Positions 20,501-28,961 are shown, counted from the stretch's first letter. The stretch: 64,000 bases of DNA from Streptomyces guryensis (GCF_021261325.1 NZ_JAJSBI010000001.1:372001-436000), one strand, 5' to 3'. Notes: a model not told the origin generated them from the letters alone. Program-made: numbers and translations.

Positions 20501-20744
20501 CATAGGCATCGACAGCCGCTACCGCCTGGTCGACGGCACGCTCGTCACCCAGCCCAAGTACGCCTTCTGGCTGGAGGGTTACGGCTGGGACGTGGAGAAC
20601 CGCGGTGTGGACCCGGACGTGGAGGTGGTCCAGCGGCCGCAGGACTACGCGGCGGGACGGGACGTCCAACTGGACGAGGCGGTGCGCATCGCGCTGGCCG
20701 CGCTGGCTCAGACCCCCGCCAAGACACCGCCGAGCCTGGACTGA
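17529..20744 (+). CDS. Tricorn protease homologue (S41 family)
   Basis: A 1071-residue protein starting at the GTG at 17529. The N-terminal half contains beta-propeller repeats with WD-like blades (for example SPDGTTVAWTSTRDG and SPDSSWLAWSHPG). A linker, a PDZ domain (about 765-845) and the S41 catalytic region follow. His744 in GELGTSHAYV and Ser965 in NEFSGSDGD align with the tricorn catalytic pair. Tricorn degrades oligopeptides released by the proteasome, which actinomycetes also have. No signal peptide is present, so it is cytoplasmic. Length matches tricorn (about 1070). Confidence 0.93.
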   Translation: MTQSTSKASPASSAYLRFPHVHGELVAFTAEDDVWLAPVDGGRAWRVSADNTPVTLPRISPDGTTVAWTSTRDGAPEVHIAPVAGGPSKRLTHWGSWRTQVRGWTPDGQVLAITTQGQANLRRSWAHAVPLDGGPSTVLPYGLVGHVAHGPGTVLLSAPMGREAAWWKRYRGGTAGKLWIDRDGHGEFVRLHEELHGNLEFPVWAGERIAFLSDHEGVGALYSSLADGSDLRRHTPLDGFYARHAAGDGTRVVHSSAGELWILDDLDGAGPRRLDIRLGGQRADRQPFAVNASRWFGSAAPDHTARGSAVAVRGAVHWVTHRSGPTRALAAEPGVRARLPRTFRAAGEEWVVWVTDAEGEDALEFAPATGLAPGATPRRLAAGQLGRVLGLAMAPDGSRAAVAAHDGRVLLVERETGEVRELDRGEDGDATGLVFSPDSSWLAWSHPGPRPLRQLRIANTTDLTVTEATPLRFRDYAPAFTLDGKHLAFLSNRSFDPVYDEHVFDLAFVVGDRPHLITLAATTPSPFGPQRHGRPFDAPDKDETPDSEGTPATRVDLEGLAERIVPFPVEAARYSHLRAAKDGVLWLRHPVQGVLGVSRATPDDPDPKTELERYDLAQQRLEHLAADADHFRVSGDGKRVLLWTDGRLKVVPSDRRAAGDDDSDTNITVDLTRIRQTVDPSAEWRQMYEETGRIMRDHFWRPDMSGVDWTGVLDRYRPVLDRVATHDDLVDLLWEVHGELGTSHAYVTPRGGYGNGPRQGLLGADISRHEDGSWRIDRILPTETSDPDARSPLAAPGVAVRAGDAIVAVGGQPVDPVTGPGPLLVGTAGKPVELTISPSGGGEVRHAVVVPVADEEPLRYHAWVADRRAYVHERSGGRIGYLHVPDMQAPGWAQIHRDLRVEVAREGLVVDVRYNRGGHTSQLVIEKLARRIVGWAVPRGMRPYSYPQDAPRGPVVAVANEFSGSDGDIVNAAIKALGIGPVVGTRTWGGVIGIDSRYRLVDGTLVTQPKYAFWLEGYGWDVENRGVDPDVEVVQRPQDYAAGRDVQLDEAVRIALAALAQTPAKTPPSLD

Positions 20745-20808
20745 CTCCCTCGATACGATGCCTTCGTACTCGATCAGAGTGATCGATCAACCGGCTGGAG
20801 GAGACCAC

Positions 20809-21162
20809 ATGGCTGGGGAGCCGCAGGACGACTGCCTGTTCTGCAAGATCGTCGCGGGGCATGTCCCGGCGACGATCGTCCGTGAAACGGAGACCACCGT
20901 CGCCTTCCGGGACATCAACCCCCAGGCGCCCACTCATGTCCTGGTGATCCCCAAGGCGCACTACAAGAACGCGGCCGAGCTCGCCGCCGCCGAACCGGTG
21001 CTCGCCGCGGACGTCCTGCGCGAGGCCCAGTCGGTCGCCGACGAGGAGAAACTGGAGAGCTACCGCGTCGTCTTCAACACGGGCGCCGGCGCCGGCCAGA
21101 CCGTCTGGCACGCCCATGCGCACGTCCTCGGCGGGCGCGGCCTGCAGTGGCCCCCCGGATAA
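20809..21162 (+). CDS. HIT-family (HINT-like) nucleotide hydrolase
   Basis: A 117-residue protein starting at the ATG at 20809, close behind GGAGGAG. It has the zinc-binding-type N-terminal CLFCKI segment and the histidine triad WHAHAHVLGGR near residue 105. HINT proteins hydrolyse nucleoside phosphoramidates. It precedes RNase Z by six bases and is probably co-transcribed with it. Confidence 0.93.
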   Translation: MAGEPQDDCLFCKIVAGHVPATIVRETETTVAFRDINPQAPTHVLVIPKAHYKNAAELAAAEPVLAADVLREAQSVADEEKLESYRVVFNTGAGAGQTVWHAHAHVLGGRGLQWPPG

Positions 21163-21168
21163 CGGGCC

Positions 21169-22101
21169 GTGTCCGTACGTGAACTGGTGGTTCTCGGCAC
21201 CGCCAGCCAGGTCCCGACCCGGCACCGCAACCACAACGGCTACCTGCTGCGCTGGGACGGCGAGGGCATCCTCTTCGACCCCGGCGAGGGCACGCAGCGG
21301 CAGATGCTGCGTGCCGGGGCCGCCGCGCACGACCTGAACCGGATCTGCGTCACGCACTTCCACGGCGACCACTCGCTGGGCCTCGCGGGCGTCATCCAGC
21401 GCATCAACCTCGACAGGGTCCCGCACGAGATCACCGCGCACTACCCGCGCTCCGGACAGCGCTTCTTCGACCGGCTGCGCTACGCCACCGCCTACCGCGA
21501 GACGGTCGGCCTCACCGAGGCCCCGGTCGACACGGACGGCCCCCTGGCCGTCACCGCCTCGTACACCCTGGAAGCCCGCAGGCTCTCGCACCCCGTGGAG
21601 TCCTACGGCTACCGGCTGACCGAACCCGACGGCCGCCGTATGCTCCCCGACCACCTCGCCGCGCACGGCATCAAGGGCCCGGACGTCGGCCGTATCCAGC
21701 GGGAGGGCGCCCTCGACGGGGTGTCCCTGGCGGAGGTCAGCGAGGTGCGCCGGGGCCAGCGGTTCGCGTTCGTCATGGACACCCGGCTGTGCGACGGGGT
21801 GCACGCACTCGCCGAGGGCTGCGACATGCTCGTCATCGAGTCGACGTTCCTCGACGAGGACACCGACCTCGCGGTCGAGCACGGCCATCTGACCGCGGGC
21901 CAGGCGGCGACGGTCGCGCGCGAGGCGGGCGTACGGCACCTCGTGCTCACGCACTTCAGCCAGCGCTACACCGAGCCTGGGGGCACCTCCCGGACGGAGT
22001 CTGGGGGAGAGTTCGAGCGGCAGGCACGGGCGGCGGGCTTCGAGGGCGAGCTGACGGTCGCACACGATCTTCTACGGGTGCCGGTTCCGAAACGCCGGTA
22101 A
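21169..22101 (+). CDS. rnz: Ribonuclease Z (tRNA 3' endonuclease)
   Basis: A 310-residue MBL-fold nuclease starting at the GTG at 21169. The signature is [11 protein letters not shown] (HxHxDH) near residue 61, with [13 protein letters not shown] at the N-terminus, the Asp in FVMDTRLC, and the final His in [10 protein letters not shown]. It removes 3' trailers from tRNA precursors. Odd: a short Gly/Ser-rich insert ([10 protein letters not shown], coded at about 21978-22009) follows SQRYTEP. Its DNA (GGGGGCACCTCCC then GGGGGA) looks like a small GC-rich palindromic insertion that kept the frame. Confidence 0.88.
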   Translation: MSVRELVVLGTASQVPTRHRNHNGYLLRWDGEGILFDPGEGTQRQMLRAGAAAHDLNRICVTHFHGDHSLGLAGVIQRINLDRVPHEITAHYPRSGQRFFDRLRYATAYRETVGLTEAPVDTDGPLAVTASYTLEARRLSHPVESYGYRLTEPDGRRMLPDHLAAHGIKGPDVGRIQREGALDGVSLAEVSEVRRGQRFAFVMDTRLCDGVHALAEGCDMLVIESTFLDEDTDLAVEHGHLTAGQAATVAREAGVRHLVLTHFSQRYTEPGGTSRTESGGEFERQARAAGFEGELTVAHDLLRVPVPKRR

Positions 22102-22121
22102 GGCGCCCGTACGATGCTTCG

Positions 22122-23111
22122 ATGCCCCTCCCCAAAGCTGAACTGCACCTGCACATCGAAGGCACCCTGGAGCCCGAGCTGGCCTTCGAGCTGGCCGCTC
22201 GCAACGGCGTCGAGCTGCCGTACGCCGACACGGACGAGCTCCGCAAGGCGTACGAGTTCGAGGATCTGCAGTCCTTCCTGAACCTGTACTACGAGCTCAT
22301 GGCCGTCCTGCGCACCGAGCGGGACTTCGAGGACCTCGCCAACGCCTACCTGGCCCGCGCCGCCGCGCAGGGCGTACGGCACGCGGAGATCTTCTTCGAC
22401 CCGCAGGCGCACCTCGCGCGGGGCGTGGACATGGGCACGGTCGTGGAAGGGCTGTGGCGGGCGCTGGGGAGCAGCGAGTCCGCCCACGGTGTCTCCACCC
22501 GGCTCATCCTCTGCTTCCTGCGCGACGAGTCCGCCGAGTCGGCGATGCGGACACTGGAGGCCGCGAAGCCGTACCTGGACCGGATCACCGGTGTCGGCCT
22601 CGACTCCGCCGAGGTCGGACACCCGCCGGTGAAGTTCCGCGAGGTGTACGAGGCCGCCGCCGCGCTCGGTCTGCGCCGGGTGGCGCACGCGGGCGAGGAG
22701 GGCCCGCCGGAGTACATCACCGAGGCCCTGGACGTCCTCGGCGTCGAGCGCGTCGACCACGGCCTGCGCTGCATGGAGGACGAGCAACTGGTCGCCCGCC
22801 TGGTCCGCGACCGCGTCCCGCTCACCCTCTGCCCCCTCTCCAACGTCCGCCTGCGCACGGTCGACACCCTCGCCGACCACCCGCTGCCCGCCATGCTCGA
22901 CGCCGGCCTGCTCTGCACGGTCAACTCCGACGACCCCGCCTACTTCGGCGGCTACGCCGGCGACAACTTCGGTGCCGTGCACAGGACTCTGGGGTTGTCG
23001 CAGGACCGCCTGCGCGAACTGGCCCGCAACTCCTTCCTCGCGTCCTTCCTGGAGGACGACGAGGAGCGGCGGGCCAGGTACCTCTCCGAGGTGGAGGCGT
23101 ACGAGTTCTAG
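22122..23111 (+). CDS. Adenine/adenosine deaminase family protein
   Basis: A 329-residue metallo-hydrolase of the adenosine deaminase superfamily, starting at the ATG at 22122. Zinc-site motifs are LPKAELHLHIEGTLEPE at the N-terminus (HxH), HAGEEG (His-Ala-Gly-Glu), DHGLRC and NSDDPAYF. The LRKAYEFEDLQSFLNLYY and FFDPQAH segments are closer to bacterial adenine deaminases of this fold than to classical adenosine deaminases, so adenine to hypoxanthine in purine salvage is the better guess. Its TAG stop lies inside a CTAG shared with the convergent MFS gene. Confidence 0.88.
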   Translation: MPLPKAELHLHIEGTLEPELAFELAARNGVELPYADTDELRKAYEFEDLQSFLNLYYELMAVLRTERDFEDLANAYLARAAAQGVRHAEIFFDPQAHLARGVDMGTVVEGLWRALGSSESAHGVSTRLILCFLRDESAESAMRTLEAAKPYLDRITGVGLDSAEVGHPPVKFREVYEAAAALGLRRVAHAGEEGPPEYITEALDVLGVERVDHGLRCMEDEQLVARLVRDRVPLTLCPLSNVRLRTVDTLADHPLPAMLDAGLLCTVNSDDPAYFGGYAGDNFGAVHRTLGLSQDRLRELARNSFLASFLEDDEERRARYLSEVEAYEF

Positions 23112-24331
23112 GCGGCCGTGGTGAAGTCCGGTGCGGGTGTTGCGGGCGTCGCTGGGGGCTGCCGCCCCCAGACCCCCGCTTCGGCCTGAACGGCCTCGTC
23201 CTCGAACGCCGGACGGGCTGAAATACCCGCGACCGCGGTCATCGGTACGGCGATCACCAGCAGCCCCACGGCCAGGACCGCACCCATGACCGGGAACCCC
23301 GCCTGCGCCGCCAGCAGGCTCCCGGTCAGCGGTCCCGCCGCCGTTCCCAGCGACGAGGCCGACCCGACGAGTACCGCCCAACGCCCGCGCGGATCCAGGG
23401 AAGCCGCCAGCCCGATCACGTACGACAGGACGATCGGGTAGAGCACGTTCCAGGCGATCTCCCCGCTCGCGAAGGTCGTCAGGTCGGCCGCGGACGCGCT
23501 GAGCACGATGCAGCCGGAGATCAGCACCGTTCCCGCCCCGATGGGCAGTGCGCGGCCGAACCGGGGGCCGACCGCTCCCGCACCGACGACCCCCAGCAGT
23601 CCCGCGCCGAGCGCCACCGCGAAGACGGCGCCGACGGTGGCCTCCGCGAGGTGCGCCTGGGCCAGACCGATACGGCCGCTGACACCCCACAGCGCGTTCT
23701 GCGCGAGCGACCAGCAGAACATGACGAGGGCGAGGACCAGCCCGGAACGCGGACGGGGCAGCCGGGTGCCGTCGAGCGGGCTGTGCGCGACCGCCGTACG
23801 AACCGGGAGCCGGCCGGTGAGCGGCCACACGGCGAGCGAGGTGAGCGCGATCGCGGCGAGGGGCTGTCCGTGGCCCGCGCCCAGGTGGGGGATCGCCAGA
23901 TACAGGGCGCCCGCGAGAGCGGAGACACCGAGCAGGCCCAGTGTGGTCGTCCGGTGGGGGTCCGGCTGCGCGGCGATTCCGGTGGCCGCGACCGTCGTCG
24001 CCGTACCGGATCCGAAACCGCCTACGAGGGCGCCCAGGACGACCGCGGGGACCGCGCTGGTGAGGGCGGCTCCGCCGTAGCCGAGGACCGCGAGCACGAG
24101 ACCGATGCGGGCCAGGGTGCGGGGGCCGACCCGGTCGACGCGGGAGGCGAGCAGGAAGCCGGCCGCGGCCGAACTCAGCAGCAGCGCACTGCCGATGGCG
24201 CCCGCCGCGGTGGCGGAGAGAGGAAGCCCCGAGTCGAGCCGTCCGACGGTCGTCGGCAGCAGATACGGAGCGAGGTACCCGGCCGTGAAAAGGGCGACGA
24301 GGGGCCAGGGGGTGGTGCGAGGGGCGAACAC
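23108..24331 (-). CDS. MFS transporter
   Basis: A 407-residue protein if started at the GTG at 24331 (VFAPRTTPWPLVALF); the frame extends upstream to 24556, but that part is not membrane-like. About 12 hydrophobic helices are visible, with the loop SRVDRVGPRTLARIG between helices 2 and 3 as in MFS proteins. The gene lies downstream of the IclR regulator of a glucarate locus, so glucarate or related uptake is possible but unproven. Odd: the last 35 or so residues (ARPAFEDEAVQAEAGVWG onward) are coded by dispersed repeat copy B, so the native C-terminus was probably replaced. Confidence 0.8.
   Translation of the reverse strand: MFAPRTTPWPLVALFTAGYLAPYLLPTTVGRLDSGLPLSATAAGAIGSALLLSSAAAGFLLASRVDRVGPRTLARIGLVLAVLGYGGAALTSAVPAVVLGALVGGFGSGTATTVAATGIAAQPDPHRTTTLGLLGVSALAGALYLAIPHLGAGHGQPLAAIALTSLAVWPLTGRLPVRTAVAHSPLDGTRLPRPRSGLVLALVMFCWSLAQNALWGVSGRIGLAQAHLAEATVGAVFAVALGAGLLGVVGAGAVGPRFGRALPIGAGTVLISGCIVLSASAADLTTFASGEIAWNVLYPIVLSYVIGLAASLDPRGRWAVLVGSASSLGTAAGPLTGSLLAAQAGFPVMGAVLAVGLLVIAVPMTAVAGISARPAFEDEAVQAEAGVWGRQPPATPATPAPDFTTAA
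23151..23223. repeat. Dispersed intergenic repeat, family 1, copy B
   Basis: Same element as at 14454-14526, with a GGGGGCTGCCGCCCCC hairpin and the CGCCGGACGGGCTGAA end. On the minus strand this copy is read through as the C-terminal tail of the MFS transporter. Confidence 0.75.
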
Positions 24332-24527
24332 GGGCGTTCCCAGGGCATGCGAAAGAAGCGGCTCAAGAAGGGGTGGGCGACGACCGTCGACGGACAGGAA
24401 CGCGCGAAGAATTTGTATCAAGCACGCGGTTCGGGAAAGAAGCTCGGGGGGTGTGATGTGGCACACGTTGCGTTTGGGGTGGGAGAGGCCGGGTAGACGA
24501 GGACCCCAACCGGCGTGGGCGGGCGCG

Positions 24528-25313
24528 CTAGCGCCAGTGTGCCGAGCTGCCCGCACCCGGTGCCGTGGCCTCGATCTTCACGCGGATCTCCCGCATCACC
24601 GCCACGATCCGCTCCTCGTGCTCCGGCGTCAGCCGGGCCACCGGGACCGAGCAGCTGATCGCGTCCTGCGCGGGGACGTCGTAGCGCAGCGCGAAGCCGA
24701 AACCGACGATTCCGGCCACGCCCTCCTCGCGGTCGACGGAGTGGCCGCGGGTGCGGACTCGCGCGAGATCCGCCGACAGCGACTCCCGGCTGGTGTGCGT
24801 GTTCGGGGTGAGCGCCTCATACGGCCCCTCGGGCAGCTCCTCGGCACCCCGCTCGGCCAGCAGCGCCTTGCCCAGCGCGCCCGCGTGGGCGGGCAGTCGG
24901 CGGCCGACGCGGCTGATGGTCCGCAGGTATTCGTGCGACTCCCGCGTCGCCAGATACGCCACGTCCCGCCCGTCGAGCCGCCCCATGTGGATCGTCTCGC
25001 CGAGCGCCTCGGACGCCTCGTCGAGATACGGCCGCACGGCGCGCACGCGCGGGTCGGAGTCGAGGTAGCCGGTGCCGGTGAGCAGGGCGTGGATGCCGAT
25101 GCCGTACAGCGAACCGGTGATGTCCGTACGCACCCAGCCCCGGCCGATCAGGGTCTGCAGCAGCGCGTACATCGAACTGCGCGGCACGCCCAGCTCGTCC
25201 GCCAGCTCCTGCAGTCGTGCCGGGCGGTCACCGCGCGCGGCGAGCAGTTCCAGCAGTTCCACCGTCCGCGCGGCGGACTTCACCTCGCGTACGCCACCAC
25301 CTGTCTCCGACAT
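24528..25313 (-). CDS. IclR-family transcriptional regulator
   Basis: A 261-residue regulator. The N-terminal winged helix (about 10-75) has RLQELADELGVPRSSMYALLQTLIGRGW; the C-terminal IclR effector domain has THMG-like ETIHMGRLDGRDVAYLA, LPAHAGALGKALLA and GIVGFGFALRYD segments. It is divergent from kdgD-gudD with 99 bases between starts, so it very likely controls glucarate breakdown, with a sugar acid as inducer (inference). The MFS gene follows it in the same direction. Confidence 0.9.
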   Translation of the reverse strand: MSETGGGVREVKSAARTVELLELLAARGDRPARLQELADELGVPRSSMYALLQTLIGRGWVRTDITGSLYGIGIHALLTGTGYLDSDPRVRAVRPYLDEASEALGETIHMGRLDGRDVAYLATRESHEYLRTISRVGRRLPAHAGALGKALLAERGAEELPEGPYEALTPNTHTSRESLSADLARVRTRGHSVDREEGVAGIVGFGFALRYDVPAQDAISCSVPVARLTPEHEERIVAVMREIRVKIEATAPGAGSSAHWR

Positions 25314-25343
25314 GGGGCGATGTTAGTCGGCCCCTGCGGGCCG

Positions 25344-25372
25344 TTGACTGCTGCTGTTCGCGTATCTAGGCT
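25344..25372 (+). promoter_or_regulatory. Sigma-70-type promoter for kdgD-gudD
   Basis: A TTGACT -35 box (25344-25349) and a TAGGCT -10 box (25367-25372) are spaced by 17 bases, close to the HrdB consensus of Streptomyces. It lies 41 bases ahead of the kdgD start and within the divergent gap to the IclR gene, where the regulator would bind. Confidence 0.7.
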
Positions 25373-25412
25373 CTGTCTTCATACATGGATGACATCTATA
25401 TGGGGAGACATC

Positions 25413-26354
25413 GTGACGGGTGAGGCGGAGGCGGCTGCGCGGAGACTGCGCGACGGGATGGAAAGAGGAGTGCTCTCCTTCCCGCTGACGTCCTTCCACG
25501 AGGACGGCTCGCTCGACCCGGAGGGCTGCCGCGCCCATGTCGCGGCACAGATCGCCACCGCCCCCGGCGCCGTCTTCCCCGCCTGCGGCACCGGCGAGTT
25601 CTTCTCGCTGGACGAGGACGAGTACCGCCAGGTCGTCACCATCGCCGTCGAGGAGGCGGGCGGGCGCCTGCCCGTCGTCGCCGGGATCGGGTACGGCTGG
25701 GCGCAGGCCGCCCGGTTCGCCCGCATCGCCGAGGAGGCCGGCGCCGACGCGCTCCTCGTCCTGCCGCACTACCTGGTCGCCGCCCCGCAGGACGGGCTCG
25801 TCGCACAACTGGAGCAGATCGCCGCCCGCACCCGGCTGCCGCTCATCGCCTATCAGCGCGGCCAGGTCGCCTATACGGCAGCCTCCTTGAGGCGCATCGC
25901 GGCCATCCCGAACGTCATCGGCCTCAAGGACGGCCACAGCGACCTCGACCGCCTCCAGCGACTGACCCTCGCCGCACCCGAGGGCTTCCTCTTCTTCAAC
26001 GGCGCGTCCACCGCCGAGATCCAGGCCCGCGCCTACGCCACCGTCGGCATCCCCGCCTACTCCTCCGCCGTGCACGCCTTCGCCCCCGAGATCGCCAACA
26101 CCTTCTTCGCGGCCCTCCGCGACGGCGACGGCAAGACCGTGGAGCGGCTGCTGCGCGACTTCTACGTCCCGCTCGTCGAGCTCCGCGACCGTGTACCGGG
26201 ATACGCCGTGTCGCTGGTCAAGGCGGCGGCCCGGCTGCGCGGCCGCCCCGTCGGCCCCGTGCGCGCCCCGCTCACCGACCCCTCGACCACCGACCTGGCC
26301 GACCTCGAAGCCCTGCTCACCACCGGACTCGACCTCGTAGGAGCCGCGCTGTGA
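25413..26354 (+). CDS. kdgD: 5-dehydro-4-deoxyglucarate dehydratase
   Basis: A 313-residue DapA-family TIM barrel starting at the GTG at 25413, six bases after GGGGAG (an in-frame ATG at 25389 is possible). Motifs: FPACGTGEFFSLDEDEY (the GTGE phosphate/carboxylate site), the Tyr in PLIAYQRG, and the Schiff-base Lys in VIGLKDGHSD. The enzyme decarboxylates and dehydrates 5-keto-4-deoxyglucarate to 2,5-dioxopentanoate. It overlaps gudD by four bases, so the two steps of glucarate breakdown are coupled. The next enzyme, the 2,5-dioxopentanoate dehydrogenase, is not in the window. Confidence 0.92.
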   Translation: MTGEAEAAARRLRDGMERGVLSFPLTSFHEDGSLDPEGCRAHVAAQIATAPGAVFPACGTGEFFSLDEDEYRQVVTIAVEEAGGRLPVVAGIGYGWAQAARFARIAEEAGADALLVLPHYLVAAPQDGLVAQLEQIAARTRLPLIAYQRGQVAYTAASLRRIAAIPNVIGLKDGHSDLDRLQRLTLAAPEGFLFFNGASTAEIQARAYATVGIPAYSSAVHAFAPEIANTFFAALRDGDGKTVERLLRDFYVPLVELRDRVPGYAVSLVKAAARLRGRPVGPVRAPLTDPSTTDLADLEALLTTGLDLVGAAL

Positions 26355-27640
26355 ACCTCACCATCACCGACGTACGGCTGACGCCGATCCTGGTCGCCGA
26401 CCCGCCCCTGCTGAACACGCAGGGCGTGCACCAGCCGTACACCCCGCGACTGATCGTGGAGGTGGTGACGGCCGACGGGATCACGGGTGTCGGCGAGACC
26501 TACGGCGACACCAAGTACCTGGAACTCGCCCGCCCATTCGCCGAAAAGCTGAAGGGCCGTCAGGTCAGCGATCTGAACGGCCTCTTCGCGATCGCCGACG
26601 AGGTCTCCGTGGACTCCTCGCGGGTCGAGAACCAGGTCGACGTCGGCGGGCTGCGCGGCGTCCAGACCGCCGACAAACTGCGGCTGTCCGTCGTCTCCGG
26701 CTTCGAGGTCGCCTGCCTCGACGCCCTCGGCAAGGCGCTCGGCCTGCCCGTGCACGCCCTGCTCGGCGGCAAGGTGCGCGACGCGGTCGAGTACAGCGCC
26801 TACCTGTTCTACCGGTGGGCCGACCACCCCGACGGCGTGGCCTGCGAGAAGGACGACTGGGGTGCCGCCCTCGACCCGCCAGGGGTCGTGGAGCAGGCCC
26901 GGCTGTTCAAGGAGCGGTACGGGTTCACCTCGTTCAAGCTCAAGGGCGGTGTCTTCCCGCCGGACGAGGAGATCGCCGCCGTACGGGCCCTCGCTCAGGC
27001 GTTTCCCGGCCATCCGCTCCGGCTGGACCCCAACGGCGCCTGGTCCGTGGAGACCTCGCTGAAGGTGGCCCAGGAGGTCGGGGACGTCCTCGAATACCTG
27101 GAGGACCCGGCGCTCGGCACCCCCGCCATGGCCGAGGTCTCCGCCGCCACCGGAGTGCCGCTCGCCACCAACATGTGCGTGACGACCTTCGCCGAGATCA
27201 AGGAGGCGTTCACGCGGGACGCCGTCCAGGTGGTGCTGTCGGACCACCACTACTGGGGCGGGCTGCGCAACACGCAGCAACTGGCCGCGATCTGCCGCAC
27301 ATTCGGTGTCGGGGTGTCCATGCACTCCAACACCCACCTCGGGATCAGCCTGGCGGCGATGACGCATGTCGCGGCCACCGTGCCGAACCTGCACCACGCC
27401 TGCGACTCGCACTACCCCTGGCAGTCGGAGGACGTGCTCAGCGCACGGCTGACGTTCGACGGCGGGAAGGTCGCCGTCTCCGACGCGCCGGGGCTCGGTG
27501 TCGAGCTCGACCGGGCCAAGCTGGGCTTTCTGCATCAGCGGTGGCTGGACGACGACGGGTCGCTGCGCGAGCGCGACGACGCGGCGGCCATGCGGGTCGC
27601 CGAGCCGGGGTGGGTGACGCCCGCGGTGCCCCGCTGGTAG
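26351..27640 (+). CDS. gudD: Glucarate dehydratase
   Basis: A 429-residue enolase-superfamily enzyme starting at a GTG that overlaps the kdgD stop (GTGA). The N-terminal capping domain is followed by the barrel, with FKLKGGV (KxK catalytic lysines), LDPNGAW (first metal Asp and Asn), EDP, and the late SDHHYWGG and HSNTHLGIS motifs characteristic of glucarate dehydratase, with His-Asp catalysis. It converts D-glucarate to 5-keto-4-deoxyglucarate, the KdgD substrate. Length and motifs are complete. Confidence 0.94.
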   Translation: MNLTITDVRLTPILVADPPLLNTQGVHQPYTPRLIVEVVTADGITGVGETYGDTKYLELARPFAEKLKGRQVSDLNGLFAIADEVSVDSSRVENQVDVGGLRGVQTADKLRLSVVSGFEVACLDALGKALGLPVHALLGGKVRDAVEYSAYLFYRWADHPDGVACEKDDWGAALDPPGVVEQARLFKERYGFTSFKLKGGVFPPDEEIAAVRALAQAFPGHPLRLDPNGAWSVETSLKVAQEVGDVLEYLEDPALGTPAMAEVSAATGVPLATNMCVTTFAEIKEAFTRDAVQVVLSDHHYWGGLRNTQQLAAICRTFGVGVSMHSNTHLGISLAAMTHVAATVPNLHHACDSHYPWQSEDVLSARLTFDGGKVAVSDAPGLGVELDRAKLGFLHQRWLDDDGSLRERDDAAAMRVAEPGWVTPAVPRW

Positions 27641-27670
27641 CGCCCCCGCCGCCCTCACCCTTCCCGTCCC

Positions 27671-27740
27671 TGAGGGCTGCGCCCCCGGACCCACGCTTTC
27701 GGCCTGGACGGCCTCGTCCTCAAACGCCGGACGGGCTCCA
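27671..27740. repeat. Dispersed intergenic repeat, family 1, copy C
   Basis: Third copy of the element at 14454-14526, following gudD, with CTTTCGGCCTGGACGGCC in the middle and CGCCGGACGGGCTCCA at the end. It is likely a terminator or repeat insertion between gudD and the PfkB gene. Confidence 0.75.
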
Positions 27741-27812
27741 AGCGCCTGACCGGCGTGTCGGCGGTGGGGTGGTGCACACTGGCCTGATCCGCACCATGCC
27801 AGGGAGTGCACC

Positions 27813-28961
27813 GTGAGCGCGTCCAACGGAAAGGGACCATCACCCATCACAGCGGGACCGGAGTGCCAGGCCCAGGTCGACCCCCTGGCCGTACTGCGCA
27901 CACCGGACGATCCCCCCTGGGACGTGTACCTCACCGGTCCCGTCTTCCTCGACATCATCTTCACCGGGCTCGACTCCGCCCCGGTGCGCGGGACCGAGTC
28001 CTGGGCACGCGGGATGGGGTCGAGCCCCGGCGGCGTCGCCAACATGGCCACCGCATTGGCCCGCCTCGGCCTGAAGACCTCCCTCGCGGCGGCCTTCGGC
28101 GACGACCACTACGGGGAGTACTGCTGGGACGCCCTGGAGCAGGGCGAGGGCATCGACCTCTCCACCTCGCGCACGGTTCCCGGCTGGCACTCCTCGGTCA
28201 CCGTCTCGATGGCGTACGAGGGTGAGCGCACGATGGTCTCCCACGGCCACGAGCCGCCCCCCGAGACCGTGTTCAACCAAGGGGGCGCCCCCGACTGCCC
28301 GCCCAGCGCGCGTGCCGCCGTCGCCTCCCTCACCCCCGGCAAGCGCGCCCCCTGGGTCGCCCAGGCCGCGAGCAGCGGCACCCGCATCTTCGCCGACGTC
28401 GGCTGGGACGACACCGGCGCCTGGGACCTGGCGGGCCTCACCGACCTCGAACACTGCGAGGCCTTCCTGCCCAACGCGGAGGAGGCGATGCGGTACACCG
28501 GCGCCGCGACCCCGCGCGCCGCCGCCCACGCCCTCACCGAACACGTTCCGCTCGCGGTGGTCACCCTCGGTGCGGAGGGCGCGTACGCCGTCGACCGGCG
28601 CACCGGAGAGACGGCCGAGGTCCCCGCCATCGCCGTGGAGGCCCTGGACCCGACCGGCGCGGGCGATGTCTTCGTCGCGGGCTTCGTCACCGGCACGCTC
28701 GCCAACTGGCCGCTGGCGGACCGGCTGGCCTTCGCGGGGCTGACGGCCGCCCTGTCCGTCCAGGAGTTCGGGGGATCACTGTCGGCCCCGGGGTGGTCGG
28801 AGATCGCGGCCTGGTGGCGGAAGGTGCAGTCGGTGGCGGGGCAGGACCCGGCGGCTCTCCGGCGGTACGCGTTCCTGGAGCGCCTGATCCCGCAGGGGGA
28901 GGCCGCGAGGCCGTGGCCGCTGCGCAGGGCCGTCCCGACGATCGGGTTCCGGTCGGCCTGA
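27813..28961 (+). CDS. PfkB-family carbohydrate or nucleoside kinase
   Basis: A 382-residue ribokinase-like protein. It has the N-terminal GGVANMATALARLGL signature and the C-terminal PfkB signature DPTGAGDVFVAGF (anion hole and catalytic Asp, about residue 275). An extra N-terminal segment of about 35 residues precedes the fold. The sugar or nucleoside substrate cannot be read from the sequence. It follows the glucarate genes, but repeat copy C separates them, so it is probably a separate unit. Confidence 0.85.
   Translation: MSASNGKGPSPITAGPECQAQVDPLAVLRTPDDPPWDVYLTGPVFLDIIFTGLDSAPVRGTESWARGMGSSPGGVANMATALARLGLKTSLAAAFGDDHYGEYCWDALEQGEGIDLSTSRTVPGWHSSVTVSMAYEGERTMVSHGHEPPPETVFNQGGAPDCPPSARAAVASLTPGKRAPWVAQAASSGTRIFADVGWDDTGAWDLAGLTDLEHCEAFLPNAEEAMRYTGAATPRAAAHALTEHVPLAVVTLGAEGAYAVDRRTGETAEVPAIAVEALDPTGAGDVFVAGFVTGTLANWPLADRLAFAGLTAALSVQEFGGSLSAPGWSEIAAWWRKVQSVAGQDPAALRRYAFLERLIPQGEAARPWPLRRAVPTIGFRSA

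Noticed and set aside
16698..20669. A 1323-codon minus-strand frame
   Set aside because: It is the antisense shadow of the VOC, lipoprotein and tricorn genes, which have full motifs.
24332..24556. The longer MFS start at 24556
   Set aside because: The extra 75 residues are His/Arg/Pro-rich without membrane character and would overlap the IclR gene; the GTG at 24331 starts right before the first helix.
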